A stretch of 64,000 bases of DNA from Haemophilus haemolyticus (GCF_003351405.1 NZ_CP031240.1:1054001-1118000), one strand, 5' to 3'; shown: positions 10,675 through 20,876, counted from the stretch's first letter. Numbers and translations are program-made. Notes: generated from the letters alone by a model not told the origin.

Positions 10675-12065
10675 GAGTTTTTACCTAACACACGTTCAAT
10701 TTCTTTCTCATCCGTTATGCCTTGGCTAACTTTTTCTAAACCACTCGCATGTAAATTTTTAAAATCCGTTTGATAGCCATTCTGCTGCCAATGTAGAAAT
10801 TGATACACGCCGATTCGGCCTCGATAACCTTGATGGCAATCACAAGAATTTATTAAATTTCCACCGCACTTTGGACAGATTTTTCGTACAAGACGCTGAG
10901 CAATAACGAGCAGTAAACTGTTTTCAATTTCATGTTGCTGAATACCGAGTTGTTGTAAGCGAGAAATGGCGGATATTGCATCATTAGTATGTAAAGTTGA
11001 AAGCACCAAATGCCCCGTTTGGGCGGCACGTAGTGCAATCATTGCACTTTCTTCATCGCGAATTTCACCTAACATAATAATGTCTGGATCTTGGCGTAAA
11101 AAAGCGCGCAATAGACGGCTAAAATCTAGTCCTATTTGTGGATTAATTTGGCTTTGAATAATGCCATCAAGCTCAATTTCAATGGGATCCTCTGCGGTCA
11201 TAATATGTTTATCAGGCGTGTTTAGCCACTGAAGTGCGGTGTAAAGTGAGATACTTTTCCCACTTCCTGTTGGGCCAGTTACTAAAATTAATCCTTGTGG
11301 TTGGCTAAGCGCGCGTTGAAATTCTTTCTGTTGACTTTCAGTCATGCCTAGTTCAGAAAAGCTGAGTTCTACTGGTTTATTTTGCTGTGCTCTCAGGACA
11401 ACTTTCTCTCCCCAATGAGTTGGTAACGTTGAAAGACGGAAATCAAGAATATCGGAAAACGTAGTTTTAAATTGAAATCGTCCATCTTGTGGAAGGCGGG
11501 TTTCACTGATATCTAATTTAGCGAGCAGTTTTAGGCGAGAAATAATGCGATTAGCCAAATTTTTGCTAAGTGGAGGCTGAGCTTGTAAAACACCGTCAAT
11601 TCTAAACCGCACTTGGAAATGAGCCGATAAGGTCTCTAAATGAATATCTGAGGCATTGTTTTGTAAAGCAGATTCAAAAATTTGATTAAGCAAGCGAATG
11701 ACAGGCTCGTCATCTTGTTGTTCTAGATGAGGCTGTTCTTGATGTTGGTAATATTTAACTTGCTCTTCCACTTGAAGTTGATTAGGGGCAAGTTGCTGTA
11801 ATAGTTCTTTAAGTTGAGTGCTTTCTAATAAAACTGGCTCAACAAGTTTACCGGTTATAAACGCAATAGTTTCACAGGCGGAAAGATTAGAAAGGGAATC
11901 GACACCTAACCAAAGACGATTATTTTCTTCTTTGAGTGGTAACGCAAAATAACGTAAGAGCATAGACTGTTGTTGCTGATTACGTCCCCATAAATCTGGC
12001 GAGATCGTAAATATCTCGCCATTTTGTGCTTTTACACGAGGTTTTGCACTAGTTAAGTCGATCAT
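10671..12065 (-). CDS. pilB: Type IV pilus extension ATPase
   Basis: Hexameric ATPase that powers pilus polymerisation for DNA uptake. I choose the ATG at 12065, which overlaps the pilA stop (ATGA), giving 464 residues beginning [14 protein letters not shown]; the longer frame to 12125 would run far into pilA. Visible are Walker [14 protein letters not shown] (near residue 265), the Asp box [12 protein letters not shown], Walker [12 protein letters not shown], the His box and a C-terminal zinc tetracysteine (CPKC ... CDC). It is shorter than typical 560-residue PilB because the N-terminal MshEN part is reduced. Confidence 0.92.
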   Translation of the reverse strand: MIDLTSAKPRVKAQNGEIFTISPDLWGRNQQQQSMLLRYFALPLKEENNRLWLGVDSLSNLSACETIAFITGKLVEPVLLESTQLKELLQQLAPNQLQVEEQVKYYQHQEQPHLEQQDDEPVIRLLNQIFESALQNNASDIHLETLSAHFQVRFRIDGVLQAQPPLSKNLANRIISRLKLLAKLDISETRLPQDGRFQFKTTFSDILDFRLSTLPTHWGEKVVLRAQQNKPVELSFSELGMTESQQKEFQRALSQPQGLILVTGPTGSGKSISLYTALQWLNTPDKHIMTAEDPIEIELDGIIQSQINPQIGLDFSRLLRAFLRQDPDIIMLGEIRDEESAMIALRAAQTGHLVLSTLHTNDAISAISRLQQLGIQQHEIENSLLLVIAQRLVRKICPKCGGNLINSCDCHQGYRGRIGVYQFLHWQQNGYQTDFKNLHASGLEKVSQGITDEKEIERVLGKNS

Positions 12066-12502
12066 TTTGAACAGAATCCAGCAGGGAAAATATCGGCATT
12101 CGTTGTGCCACAGGTAGTTTTCCATGTAACGCCGTTTGCACTATTGCCTTCAGCAGTAAGTGTGTAACTCATTCCGTCTAATGTACCATTACCCGCTACT
12201 GTTATTGCACCGTTGCTTGTTGTCACTGATTTTACATAGCCTTTTGCTGTTGTAATATCAGCCGCAATTCCATTGCTTCCTCCCGAGCAACTGGAAGGTT
12301 TACCTGTGCTATAAACGCATAATTCCACATCTGACTTATAAGGTGCGGAAGCTTGCAGTAATTCGGATACCGCAGCTTTTTTGGTATAATTTTGATAAGA
12401 GGGAATAGCGATAGTGGCTAAAATCGCGATGATGGCGATGACTATCATTAATTCAATTAAGGTAAATCCTTTATTCAAGGTAGTTTGTGTAGTTAGTTTC
12501 AT
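12062..12502 (-). CDS. pilA: Type IV major pilin (prepilin)
   Basis: The 146-residue prepilin has a 12-residue leader ending in Gly, then [20 protein letters not shown], the methylated-pilin N-terminus with Glu5 of the mature protein. Cys pairs in [13 protein letters not shown] and [14 protein letters not shown] may form the disulfides of the globular head. Ribosome site AAAGGAAAA is clear. It leads pilABCD, required for transformation and twitching in Haemophilus. A CRP-S site lies about 90 bases upstream. Confidence 0.95.
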   Translation of the reverse strand: MKLTTQTTLNKGFTLIELMIVIAIIAILATIAIPSYQNYTKKAAVSELLQASAPYKSDVELCVYSTGKPSSCSGGSNGIAADITTAKGYVKSVTTSNGAITVAGNGTLDGMSYTLTAEGNSANGVTWKTTCGTTNADIFPAGFCSK

Positions 12503-12584
12503 TTATTTTCCTTTCGTTAAGCCTTTATTGGCTGAAATATTGTGAAAAGGGAAAATTTTTTTGTAAAACAGACCGCACTTTTTC

Positions 12585-12600
12585 TGCGATCCTGATCGCA
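12585..12600. promoter_or_regulatory. CRP-S site (Sxy-dependent competence regulon)
   Basis: TGCGA-TCCTGA-TCGCA is a perfect dyad of the CRP-S type, having C instead of T at the diagnostic half-site position (TGCGA rather than TGTGA). Such sites need both CRP and Sxy and drive competence genes in H. influenzae. It lies between divergent pilA and ampD; its distance suits pilA, while it is too close (about 24 bases) to the ampD start codon to act as a standard activator site there. Confidence 0.85.
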
Positions 12601-12616
12601 AAAATAGGAAAAATGT

Positions 12617-13171
12617 ATGCGAAAAATAAAAGATATTGAGAAAGGATTTCTGACTAATTGTCGACAAATTCCATCTCCGCATTTTGATAAACGCCCAGAT
12701 TTACAAGATATTTCACTTCTGGTGATCCATTACATTAGTTTACCGCCAGAACAATTTGGTGGCGGATATGTGGATGATTTTTTTCAAGGAAAATTAGATC
12801 CTAAGATTCATCCTTATTTTGAAGAAATTCATCAAATGCGTGTTTCAGCCCATTGTTTGATTGAACGAGATGGGCGAATTACGCAATATGTTAATTTTAA
12901 CCATAGGGCTTGGCATGCTGGATTATCTTGCTTTCAAGGGCGAGAAAAATGTAATGATTTTGCCATTGGAATTGAGTTAGAAGGTAGTAATGAGCAGCCT
13001 TTTACTAATGAGCAGTATTTGGCATTGCAAGAGCTTACTAACTTAATCATGAAAAGTTACCCTAAAATTACGAAAGAGCGGATTGTTGGGCATTGTGATA
13101 TTTCGCCAGGACGTAAGATCGATCCCGGTCAATATTTTGATTGGGAACGTTATTTTGCCTGCCTGAAATAA
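12617..13171 (+). CDS. ampD: 1,6-anhydro-N-acetylmuramoyl-L-alanine amidase
   Basis: Cytoplasmic zinc amidase that removes peptides from anhydro-muropeptides during cell-wall recycling. The 184 residues contain the zinc ligands in VIHYISLPP, ISVSAHCLIERDG-like VSAHCLI, and the C-terminal GHCDISPGRKIDPGQYFDW motif. Length and order match E. coli AmpD (183). The permease AmpG, importing its substrate, is at 51039 in this window. AmpD is divergent from pilA and shares the intergenic region with the CRP-S site. Confidence 0.95.
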   Translation: MRKIKDIEKGFLTNCRQIPSPHFDKRPDLQDISLLVIHYISLPPEQFGGGYVDDFFQGKLDPKIHPYFEEIHQMRVSAHCLIERDGRITQYVNFNHRAWHAGLSCFQGREKCNDFAIGIELEGSNEQPFTNEQYLALQELTNLIMKSYPKITKERIVGHCDISPGRKIDPGQYFDWERYFACLK

Positions 13172-13696
13172 TTTGTTTAAAAATTAGACATTAAAATTTA
13201 GAGACTTCTGTGTATTACAAATATTGTAATGTTTTATCTATAAGTGATTGAATTTAAATGGATAAATTTTATCTTGAAATTATCTTGGAAAGGTTTGTTT
13301 GAGTTATACAACATTATGGATTTTCTCAACCACAATTTTATCCACAGAAATATTGAATAACTCAAAGAGATTGCTAAAAGATCTTTGGTGAATGGAATCA
13401 CTTTAAAAATTGTATTTTTTTACCGCACTTTCTTCTATTTTTGTATGTAAAAAGTGCGGTTTATTTTTGTTTAAGATCTTTTGATTGGAAATAACTCAAT
13501 TTATTTTTAAGTTTGATGTGATAAGGATCCTTCCCCGTTTTTACGTGATCAATTCACAATCAGAAATCCGTTATTCACAATGTTATCCACAATCTGTGTA
13601 TTTTATTGTGTAGCCAGCCCCTTGGTTGATAAAAACACTGATTTATGAAACAATCTGCAGATTATTTTTATATGAAAAATTTAAGGTAAAACGATA
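13172..13696. other. 525-bp non-coding stretch with DnaA boxes and an uptake-sequence hairpin
   Basis: No gene-like frame is visible. Exact DnaA boxes TTATCCACA occur at 13338-13346 and 13583-13591, and TTATTCACA at 13571-13579; a 7/9 match, TTATACAAC, is at 13304. AT-rich sequence fills 13172-13300, and several GATC sites are present. This is oriC-like in content, but fewer boxes than in E. coli oriC are seen; it could be a DnaA-titration or regulatory site. Confidence 0.6.
13422..13460. terminator. Hairpin made from inverted uptake sequences
   Basis: ACCGCACTTT at 13422-13431 and AAAGTGCGGT at 13451-13460 form a 10-bp stem with a 19-base loop, flanked by T-rich sequence on the plus strand. 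It lies 250 bases beyond ampD, the only gene facing it. Inverted uptake pairs often serve as terminators in Haemophilus. Confidence 0.55.
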
Positions 13697-14287
13697 GTGA
13701 TCGATTTTGATGGCTACCGTCCAAATGTGGGTATTGTGATTTGTAATCGCAACGGGCAAGTGCTTTGGGCGAAGCGCTGTGGGCAAAATTCGTGGCAGTT
13801 TCCGCAAGGTGGCATTAATGATAATGAAAGTGCCGAGCAAGCGATGTATCGTGAACTGTACGAAGAAGTTGGTCTACAGCCTAAAGATGTGCGCATTTTA
13901 TATGTATCTAAGCATTGGTTGCGTTATAAATTACCAAAACGTTTGTTGCGTTATGACAGCAAACCGATGTGTATAGGACAAAAGCAACGCTGGTTTTTGT
14001 TACAGCTTGTTGGCGATGAAAAAAATATCAATATGCAAACGACCAAATCTCCAGAATTTGATGGATGGCGTTGGGTGAGTTTTTGGTATCCTGTTCGTCA
14101 GGTCGTATCTTTCAAAAAAGAAGTGTATCGCAAAGCGATGAAAGAGTTTTCGGGGGTGTTGTTCTCAGAAAATCCTCCTGTGTATCAACCTGCACGAGAA
14201 TTGGAGCAAAAATCTTATACTCATCCTAAAAAATATAATGGTTCAAAATTTCCAAAACGTTCTTTTAATAAAACAAGGAATTCATAA
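13697..14287 (+). CDS. rppH: RNA pyrophosphohydrolase (Nudix)
   Basis: Removes pyrophosphate from mRNA 5' ends, starting RNase E decay. The 196 residues begin [18 protein letters not shown], the conserved start, from a GTG codon with AAGGT upstream. The Nudix box [23 protein letters not shown] is complete, followed by RYKLPKRL and the [18 protein letters not shown] signature. The C-terminal tail is basic. It heads a plus-strand run through tadA with tight spacing. Also named nudH. Confidence 0.95.
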   Translation: MIDFDGYRPNVGIVICNRNGQVLWAKRCGQNSWQFPQGGINDNESAEQAMYRELYEEVGLQPKDVRILYVSKHWLRYKLPKRLLRYDSKPMCIGQKQRWFLLQLVGDEKNINMQTTKSPEFDGWRWVSFWYPVRQVVSFKKEVYRKAMKEFSGVLFSENPPVYQPARELEQKSYTHPKKYNGSKFPKRSFNKTRNS

Positions 14288-15084
14288 TGCTTAGCTTTAT
14301 TTTACTTTGTTTGCTTGTGGGAGCGGTTGCTGGCTTTTTTGCGGGACTTTTTGGTATTGGTGGTGGATTACTGATTGTTCCTGTGTTGGTGTACTTGTTA
14401 CCAATGGTGGGTGTGCCTGAATCTTTATTAATGTCTACCGCACTTGGAACCTCTTTCGCAACGATTGTTATTACTGGCTTTTCTTCGGCTCAACGACATC
14501 ATAAGTTAGGTAATGTTGTGTGGAGTGCGGTGAAGATCCTTGCTCCGAGCATCATGGTTAGCGTGTTTATTTGCGGTTTCTTTATCGGAAAACTTGATCG
14601 CGATATTTCTAGTAAATTATTTGCCTGTTTAGTGGTTTATCTCGCAGTTAAAATGGTCTTATCTATTAAACCTAAGACAAATAAAACAGTTAAACCTTTG
14701 ACGACTCAATCGTCTATTATTGGTGGCATTTTAATTGGTATGGCATCTAGCGCTGCAGGGATCGGTGGTGGCGGATTTATTGTGCCGTTTTTAAATTCTC
14801 GCGGTATCGATATGAAAAAGGCTATTGGTTCCTCGGCTTTCTGTGGCATGTTACTTGGAACTTCTGGAATGTTCAGTTTTATGTTAAGTGGCTGGGGGAA
14901 TGTGGCAATGCCGGAATATTCTTTAGGTTACATTTATTTCCCTGCAGTGTTATGTATTACTGCCACATCGTTTTTCACGTCAAAACTTGGTGCGACAGCC
15001 ACCTCAAAACTACCAGTGCCAACTTTGAAGAAAGGGTTTGCACTTTTATTAATTACCATTGCTGTTGATATGTTTATTAGATAG
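14287..15084 (+). CDS. TauE/SafE-family membrane permease
   Basis: The 265-residue protein has about eight hydrophobic segments and the duplicated glycine-rich motif of the TauE/SafE (DUF81) family: [15 protein letters not shown] near residue 20 and [15 protein letters not shown] near 160. Members are proposed anion or sulfur-compound exporters (sulfite, sulfoacetate); the substrate here is unknown. Its ATG overlaps the end of rppH by one base, so it is co-translated, but a functional link with RNA decay is not evident. Confidence 0.88.
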   Translation: MLSFILLCLLVGAVAGFFAGLFGIGGGLLIVPVLVYLLPMVGVPESLLMSTALGTSFATIVITGFSSAQRHHKLGNVVWSAVKILAPSIMVSVFICGFFIGKLDRDISSKLFACLVVYLAVKMVLSIKPKTNKTVKPLTTQSSIIGGILIGMASSAAGIGGGGFIVPFLNSRGIDMKKAIGSSAFCGMLLGTSGMFSFMLSGWGNVAMPEYSLGYIYFPAVLCITATSFFTSKLGATATSKLPVPTLKKGFALLLITIAVDMFIR

Positions 15085-15092
15085 AGAAAATT

Positions 15093-15899
15093 ATGAATTC
15101 AAATTACTTGCTTCTGCCTCATTTTGATCCAACCATTTTTACTCTTGGTGATAGCAATATCGGCTTACGTTGGTATGGTTTGATGTACCTTTTAGGTTTT
15201 ATTTTTGCACGCTGGCTTGCGGTTCGCCGTGCTAGTCGCCCAAATAGCGGTTGGACAGTGGATCAAGTTGATACCTTACTTTTCAACGGTTTTATGGGCG
15301 TATTTATTGGCGGACGTGTTGGCGATGTATTTTTTTATAATTTGGAGCGTTTCTTACAAGAGCCGCTTTATTTGTTCCGTGTTTGGGAAGGTGGAATGTC
15401 TTTCCATGGCGGCTTAATAGGCGTCATTGTTGCCATGATTTGGACGTCTTATTCACAAAAACGTAATTTTTGGCAAACGGCTGATTTTGTTGCGCCTTTG
15501 ATTCCGTTTGGTTTAGGTTTAGGTAGAATTGGTAATTTCATTAATCTTGAGCTATGGGGACGCGAAACGGATGTGCCTTGGGCAATGATTTTCCCGAATG
15601 ATCCGCTATTACTTCCTCGTCATCCATCGCAACTTTATGAAGCTTTTCTAGAAGGCGTAGTGTTGTTTACGATTCTGAATATTTTTATTAAAAAGCCACG
15701 TCCAATGGGTTCCGTTGCTGGTTTATTTTTAATTGGCTATGGCATCTTCCGTTTTATCGTGGAATATGTTCGTGAGCCCGAAGTTGAAAATTTCTTTGGG
15801 GTCATTACAAGAGGACAAGCGCTTTGTTTACCAATGATTATTGGTGGTGCTTTAATTATGGCTTGGGCTTATTCACACAAAAGTGCAGTAATAAAATAG
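15093..15899 (+). CDS. lgt: Phosphatidylglycerol-prolipoprotein diacylglyceryl transferase
   Basis: Inner-membrane enzyme that attaches diacylglycerol from phosphatidylglycerol to the lipobox cysteine of prolipoproteins, the first step in lipoprotein maturation. The 268 residues include the YGLMYLLGF segment, [11 protein letters not shown] with the essential His, and the signature [20 protein letters not shown]. It is followed 9 bases later by thyA, the same lgt-thyA pairing as in E. coli. Confidence 0.96.
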   Translation: MNSNYLLLPHFDPTIFTLGDSNIGLRWYGLMYLLGFIFARWLAVRRASRPNSGWTVDQVDTLLFNGFMGVFIGGRVGDVFFYNLERFLQEPLYLFRVWEGGMSFHGGLIGVIVAMIWTSYSQKRNFWQTADFVAPLIPFGLGLGRIGNFINLELWGRETDVPWAMIFPNDPLLLPRHPSQLYEAFLEGVVLFTILNIFIKKPRPMGSVAGLFLIGYGIFRFIVEYVREPEVENFFGVITRGQALCLPMIIGGALIMAWAYSHKSAVIK

Positions 15900-15908
15900 G
15901 AGATTTTT

Positions 15909-16760
15909 ATGAAGCAATATCTTGATCTTTGTCGTCGCATTATTAATGAAGGTGAATGGGTTGCCAATGAGCGTACAGGTAAGCGTTGTCTGACGGTTAT
16001 TAATGCAGATTTAGAATATGATGTGGCGAATAATCAATTTCCGTTGATAACCACGCGTAAAAGTTATTGGAAAGCTGCAATTGCCGAATTTTTAGGTTAC
16101 ATTCGTGGATATGACAATGCCGCTGATTTCCGCGCACTTGGTACTAAAACTTGGGATGCTAATGCGAATGAAAATGCCGCATGGCTTGCGAATCCGCACC
16201 GTAGAGGCGTTGATGATATGGGGCGTGTATATGGTGTGCAAGGCAGAGCATGGCGTAAGCCTAATGGAGAAACCATCGATCAGTTACGCAAAATTGTTAA
16301 TAATTTGACCAATGGCATTGATGATAGAGGGGAAATTTTAACCTTCTTTAACCCTGGTGAGTTTGATCTTGGTTGTCTTCGTCCTTGTATGCATACGCAT
16401 ACTTTTTCTCTTGTGGGCGATACTTTACATCTTACTAGTTATCAACGTTCCTGTGATGTTCCACTTGGATTGAATTTCAATCAAATTCAAGTGTTTACTT
16501 TCTTGTCGCTTATGGCTCAGATTACGGGCAAAAAAACAGGCAAGGCATATCATAAAATTGTGAATGCGCATATTTATGAAGATCAGCTTGAATTAATGCG
16601 TGATGTGCAACTTAAACGCGAGCCTTTCCCATTGCCAAAATTAGAAATTAATCCAGATATAAAAACGCTTGAAGATTTAGAAACTTGGGTCACGATGGAT
16701 GATTTTAAAGTCGTTGGCTATCAATCTCATGATCCGATTAAATATCCGTTTTCCGTCTAA
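15909..16760 (+). CDS. thyA: Thymidylate synthase
   Basis: Makes dTMP from dUMP with methylene-tetrahydrofolate. The 283 residues carry the catalytic cysteine in [17 protein letters not shown] and the C-terminal DPIKYPFSV ending. The [18 protein letters not shown] start and the [16 protein letters not shown] region are those of the longer ThyA variant rather than the 264-residue E. coli form. GGAGA precedes the ATG. Its stop overlaps the tadA start by one base. Confidence 0.95.
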   Translation: MKQYLDLCRRIINEGEWVANERTGKRCLTVINADLEYDVANNQFPLITTRKSYWKAAIAEFLGYIRGYDNAADFRALGTKTWDANANENAAWLANPHRRGVDDMGRVYGVQGRAWRKPNGETIDQLRKIVNNLTNGIDDRGEILTFFNPGEFDLGCLRPCMHTHTFSLVGDTLHLTSYQRSCDVPLGLNFNQIQVFTFLSLMAQITGKKTGKAYHKIVNAHIYEDQLELMRDVQLKREPFPLPKLEINPDIKTLEDLETWVTMDDFKVVGYQSHDPIKYPFSV

Positions 16761-17275
16761 TGGATGTATCAAAAGTGCGGTCAGAATTTGATGAGAAAAT
16801 GATGCGCTACGCCCTTGAACTTGCGGATAAAGCAGAAACGTTAGGTGAGATTCCTGTGGGGGCGGTGTTGGTGGATGATGCTGGAAATATTATTGGCGAA
16901 GGTTGGAATCTCTCCATTGTTCAAAGTGATCCTACCGCACATGCTGAAATTATCGCTTTGCGTAATGGGGCGAAAAATATTCAAAATTATCGCCTACTGA
17001 ATACTACGCTTTATGTGACATTAGAGCCTTGCACAATGTGTGCTGGGGCAATTTTGCATAGCCGTATTAAACGTCTTGTGTTTGGTGCTTCTGATTATAA
17101 AACCGGTGCGGTTGGATCGCGTTTCCATTTTTTTGATGATTATAAGATGAATCATACTCTGGAGATTACATCTGGTGTATTGGCTGAAGAGTGTAGTCAG
17201 AAATTAAGCGCATTTTTTCAGAAGAGACGTGAAGAGAAAAAAATAGAGAAAGCATTGTTAAAAAAGTCTGATTGA
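16760..17275 (+). CDS. tadA: tRNA(adenine-34) deaminase
   Basis: Converts wobble A34 to inosine in tRNA-Arg. The cytidine-deaminase fold zinc site is complete: HAE in DPTAHAEIIALRNG and PCxxC in LEPCTMCAGAILHSRI. The 171 residues are near E. coli TadA. The first codons (VSKVRSEFD) include an uptake sequence (16772-16781), so the true start could be a few codons later at MMRYALELAD. Coupled to thyA by a TAATG junction. Confidence 0.95.
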   Translation: MDVSKVRSEFDEKMMRYALELADKAETLGEIPVGAVLVDDAGNIIGEGWNLSIVQSDPTAHAEIIALRNGAKNIQNYRLLNTTLYVTLEPCTMCAGAILHSRIKRLVFGASDYKTGAVGSRFHFFDDYKMNHTLEITSGVLAEECSQKLSAFFQKRREEKKIEKALLKKSD

Positions 17276-17308
17276 TATTAAATCTCCCTTCTCTCCTATT
17301 CTTAGCTT

Positions 17309-17647
17309 TTAAAAACCAGGGTTTATTGTTATCTCAAGTCGTTTTACATGCGGAAATTCTTCTTGAATGAGTTTCAATAATTCAGTCTGTCTGAATAAAA
17401 TTCCTTGGCGAACGATCGCATTTGCTGTCTCAATAAAAATTGAGTTATCTGTCATATTACCAATACGAAATTTGCCGTGAAATTCCTGTGGAAAAATGCG
17501 GTTAAATTTTTGATTAAGTTCATTGATGGCAAGGCCTTTTTTCATTATTTTGGCAAAGGGCGATTGCTCAAGCACATCCATAATATTGACTGCTTTTTGA
17601 TAACGTTCAGCCTTGTTTTCCATAAAGTCTGCCCCCATAAATGACAT
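17309..17647 (-). CDS. dciA: DUF721/DciA-like protein, probable helicase loader
   Basis: A 112-residue basic protein with the DUF721 fold features: an N-terminal amphipathic helix, the hydrophobic SIFIETANAIVRQGILFRQTELLKLIQEEFP block and a short C-terminal strand VKRLEITINP. DciA proteins load or assist the replicative helicase DnaB in bacteria without DnaC, and are commonly next to secM-secA. It is divergent from secM here. The start may be at an internal Met (MGADF or MENKAER). Function is inferred from family and context. Confidence 0.75.
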   Translation of the reverse strand: MSFMGADFMENKAERYQKAVNIMDVLEQSPFAKIMKKGLAINELNQKFNRIFPQEFHGKFRIGNMTDNSIFIETANAIVRQGILFRQTELLKLIQEEFPHVKRLEITINPGF

Positions 17648-17700
17648 TAGTTTAGATTTCCGCTACAATACACATAATTTTCATAATAAACAACGAGACG

Positions 17701-18003
17701 ATGATTTCAGGCACTGTCAAACCGAATTTTTGGTCGCGATTACTTTTAAGTATCATCGCGATTTTTGCTTTGCCTAACGCACAAAGTTTTGAAAATCAAA
17801 ATAATGCGGAAAATTATTCCTCGAGTGTTTCCATTCAACAAGCGTTGGAAACGGTAAAAGTAGCACGTGAAGTGCAACGACAAGCTATTCCTCAACCTTT
17901 AATTTCCCGTCAAACTGAAAAACAACCTAAAATTCAACCGCACTTTTTAGCTGATGCGTTGAATCCTAGTGCGCCAATTCGAGCAGGCCCCTTGCTTATT
18001 TAA
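17701..18003 (+). CDS. secM: SecM-like secretion monitor (translation-arrest peptide)
   Basis: The 100-residue protein has an N-terminal signal-like segment (FWSRLLLSIIAIFALPNAQSF) and ends PIRAGPLLI, matching the IRAGP core of the E. coli SecM arrest sequence close to the C-terminus. The 16-residue span FLADALNPSAPIRAGP resembles the F-to-P spacing of E. coli with the W-I pair replaced. It lies directly upstream of secA. In E. coli, stalling at this motif exposes the secA ribosome site when secretion is slow. Overall sequence is otherwise poorly conserved. Confidence 0.8.
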   Translation: MISGTVKPNFWSRLLLSIIAIFALPNAQSFENQNNAENYSSSVSIQQALETVKVAREVQRQAIPQPLISRQTEKQPKIQPHFLADALNPSAPIRAGPLLI

Positions 18004-18129
18004 TTTTTCTGTTTTTGTGAAGAATATTGCTATTGAAATAGCGATATTTTAAAAAAGAATTATTGTGCATGGAAGAAAGTATTTCATACGCATTTAGCTA
18101 TTTAACTTATATATTTAAAAAGAGAAATT
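18002..18129 (+). promoter_or_regulatory. secM-secA intergenic stem hiding the secA ribosome-binding site
   Basis: Bases 18002-18010, beginning in the secM TAA stop, pair with 18121-18129 (nine pairs including one G-U), followed after one mismatch by 18012-18014 with 18117-18119. The downstream arm contains the secA AGAGA ribosome site immediately before its ATG. A ribosome stalled with the IRAGP Pro codon (17989-17991) in the A site would reach to about 18003 and open the base of this stem. Hand-folded, not computed. Confidence 0.6.
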
Positions 18130-20835
18130 ATGAGCATTTTAACGAAAATTTTTGGTAGCCGTAACGACCGTATTTTACGTAAATTAAGAAAACAAGTTGC
18201 AAAAATCAATAAATTAGAACCTGAGTTTGAAGCCCTTACAGATGAACAACTTCGTGCAAAAACAGATGAATTTCGTCAACGTTTAAGTGCGGGCGAAACT
18301 TTGCAACAAATTTTACCAGAAGCATTCGCAACGGTACGTGAAGCAAGTAAGCGCGTGCTTGGTATGAGACATTTTGATGTTCAGCTTATTGGTGGGATGG
18401 TATTGACTAACCGCTGTATCGCAGAAATGCGCACTGGTGAAGGTAAAACATTAACTGCGACTTTGCCTTGTTATTTAATCGCACTTGAAGGTAAAGGCGT
18501 TCATGTTGTGACAGTGAATGACTATCTTGCTCGCCGAGATGCAGAAACAAACCGTCCGTTATTTGAATTTTTGGGCATGAGTGTAGGCGTAAATATTCCT
18601 GGTTTACCGCCTGAAGAAAAACGTGCGGCTTATGCAGCTGATATTACTTATGCAACCAATAGTGAACTTGGTTTTGATTATTTACGTGACAACTTAGCTC
18701 ACTCAAAAGAAGAGCGTTTCCAACGTACCTTAGGCTATGCGCTGGTGGATGAAGTGGATTCCATCTTAATTGATGAAGCGCGTACACCATTGATTATTTC
18801 TGGTCAAGCTGAAGACAGTTCTGCGCTTTATATTGCAGTCAATAAACTGATTCCAAACTTAATTAAGCAAGAAAAAGAAGATACAGAAGAATACCAAGGC
18901 GAAGGGGACTTTACTTTAGATCTTAAATCTAAACAGGCGCACTTAACTGAACGTGGCCAAGAAAAAGTGGAAGATTGGTTGATTGCGCAAGGTTTAATGC
19001 CAGAAGGGGATTCTTTGTATTCTCCTGGTCGAATTGTATTACTTCACCATGTTATGGCTGCCTTGCGTGCGCACACATTGTTTGAAAAAGATGTCGATTA
19101 CATTGTAAAAGATGGTGAAATCGTGATTGTTGATGAACATACTGGTCGAACAATGGCAGGGCGTCGTTGGTCGGATGGTTTACATCAAGCCATTGAGGCA
19201 AAAGAAGGGGTTGAAATTAAGAGTGAAAACCAAACTGTTGCGTCAATTTCTTACCAAAACTACTTCCGTTTATATGAGCGTCTTGCAGGTATGACGGGGA
19301 CTGCGGATACTGAAGCGTTTGAGTTCCAACAAATTTATGGCTTGGAAACCGTTGTGATTCCAACAAACCGTCCAATGATTCGTGATGATCGTACCGATGT
19401 GATGTTTGAAAATGAACAGTATAAATTTAATGCAATTATTGAAGACATCAAAGATTGTGTTGAACGCCAGCAACCAGTTTTAGTGGGGACGATTTCAGTA
19501 GAAAAATCAGAAGAATTATCTAAGGCTTTAGATAAAGTAGGTATTAAACACAATGTATTGAATGCGAAATTCCACCAACAAGAAGCAGAAATCGTGGCAG
19601 AAGCTGGTTATCCCGGTGCGGTGACTATCGCAACGAATATGGCGGGTCGCGGTACGGATATTATCCTTGGTGGTAACTGGAAAGCGCAGGCTGCTAAATT
19701 AGAAAATCCAACTCAAGAACAAATTGAAGCGCTTAAAGCTGAGTGGGAAAAGAACCACGAGATTGTAATGAAAGCAGGTGGTTTGCATATTATCGGTACA
19801 GAGCGTCATGAATCTCGCCGTATCGATAACCAGTTGCGTGGTCGTTCTGGCCGTCAAGGTGACCCAGGCTCTTCTCGTTTCTATCTTTCTTTGGAAGACG
19901 GCTTAATGCGCATTTATTTAAATGAAGGTAAACTCAATTTAATGCGTAAAGCGTTCACCGTGCCTGGTGAGGCTATGGAATCGAAAATGTTGGCGAAAGT
20001 GATTGCATCTGCTCAAGCAAAAGTTGAGGCTTTCCATTTCGATGGTCGTAAAAACCTACTTGAATATGATGATGTGGCAAATGACCAACGTCATGCCATT
20101 TATGAGCAACGTAATTATTTGCTTGATAATGATGATATTTCTGAAACTATCAACGCTATTCGCCACGATGTATTTAATAGCGTGATTGATCAATATATTC
20201 CACCGCAATCTTTGGAAGAACAATGGGATATTAAAGGGCTTGAAGAGCGTTTAGCTCAAGAGTTTGGTATGGAATTACCAATTTCTCATTGGCTGGAAGA
20301 AGACAATAATCTTCACGAAGAAAACTTGCGTGAACGCATCGTCGAAGTCGCCGAAAAAGAATATAAAGAAAAAGAAGCGCTGGCTGGTGAAGAAACCATG
20401 CGTAACTTTGAAAAAGGCGTTATGTTACAAACCTTAGATGAGCTTTGGAAAGAACACCTAGCTGCGATGGATTATTTGCGCCAAGGTATTCATTTACGCG
20501 GTTATGCACAAAAAGATCCAAAACAAGAGTATAAAAAAGAATCTTTCCGTATGTTTACGGAAATGTTGGATTCTTTAAAACACCACGTTATCACGACGTT
20601 AACGCGTGTACGTGTGCGTACTCAAGAAGAAATGGAAGAAGCTGAACGTGCTCGTCAGGAGATGGCTGCTCGTATCAATCAAAATAATTTACCTGTGGAT
20701 GAAAATGGTCAGGCAATCCAAAATTCAGATTCTAAAGATTATTCAGAACGTCGCATTGGACGCAATGAGCCTTGTCCTTGTGGTTCGGGTAAAAAATACA
20801 AGCATTGTCATGGCAGTCGTGCTGCTCGCCATTAA
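18130..20835 (+). CDS. secA: Preprotein translocase ATPase SecA
   Basis: Motor that pushes secretory and outer-membrane precursors through SecYEG. The 901 residues match the E. coli length. Visible are Walker [15 protein letters not shown] near residue 100, the [19 protein letters not shown]alker B region, the preprotein cross-linking domain, [10 protein letters not shown], and the C-terminal zinc site [14 protein letters not shown] that binds SecB and phospholipid. Control by the upstream secM arrest system is likely. An uptake-sequence hairpin terminates the transcript. Confidence 0.98.
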   Translation: MSILTKIFGSRNDRILRKLRKQVAKINKLEPEFEALTDEQLRAKTDEFRQRLSAGETLQQILPEAFATVREASKRVLGMRHFDVQLIGGMVLTNRCIAEMRTGEGKTLTATLPCYLIALEGKGVHVVTVNDYLARRDAETNRPLFEFLGMSVGVNIPGLPPEEKRAAYAADITYATNSELGFDYLRDNLAHSKEERFQRTLGYALVDEVDSILIDEARTPLIISGQAEDSSALYIAVNKLIPNLIKQEKEDTEEYQGEGDFTLDLKSKQAHLTERGQEKVEDWLIAQGLMPEGDSLYSPGRIVLLHHVMAALRAHTLFEKDVDYIVKDGEIVIVDEHTGRTMAGRRWSDGLHQAIEAKEGVEIKSENQTVASISYQNYFRLYERLAGMTGTADTEAFEFQQIYGLETVVIPTNRPMIRDDRTDVMFENEQYKFNAIIEDIKDCVERQQPVLVGTISVEKSEELSKALDKVGIKHNVLNAKFHQQEAEIVAEAGYPGAVTIATNMAGRGTDIILGGNWKAQAAKLENPTQEQIEALKAEWEKNHEIVMKAGGLHIIGTERHESRRIDNQLRGRSGRQGDPGSSRFYLSLEDGLMRIYLNEGKLNLMRKAFTVPGEAMESKMLAKVIASAQAKVEAFHFDGRKNLLEYDDVANDQRHAIYEQRNYLLDNDDISETINAIRHDVFNSVIDQYIPPQSLEEQWDIKGLEERLAQEFGMELPISHWLEEDNNLHEENLRERIVEVAEKEYKEKEALAGEETMRNFEKGVMLQTLDELWKEHLAAMDYLRQGIHLRGYAQKDPKQEYKKESFRMFTEMLDSLKHHVITTLTRVRVRTQEEMEEAERARQEMAARINQNNLPVDENGQAIQNSDSKDYSERRIGRNEPCPCGSGKKYKHCHGSRAARH

Positions 20836-20844
20836 TGATTAGCC

Positions 20845-20876
20845 AAAGTGCGGTGATTTTTCACCGCACTTTTTTC
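20845..20876 (+). terminator. Intrinsic terminator after secA built from inverted uptake sequences
   Basis: AAAGTGCGGTGA (20845-20856) and TCACCGCACTTT (20861-20872) form a perfect 12-bp stem with a TTTT loop, followed by a T run. It separates secA from mutT, which starts 24 bases later. Confidence 0.9.

Noticed and set aside
13172-13696. Calling this region the chromosome origin outright
   Set aside because: Only three clear DnaA boxes are visible, and I recall oriC of H. influenzae lying elsewhere, so it is reported as a DnaA-box cluster only.
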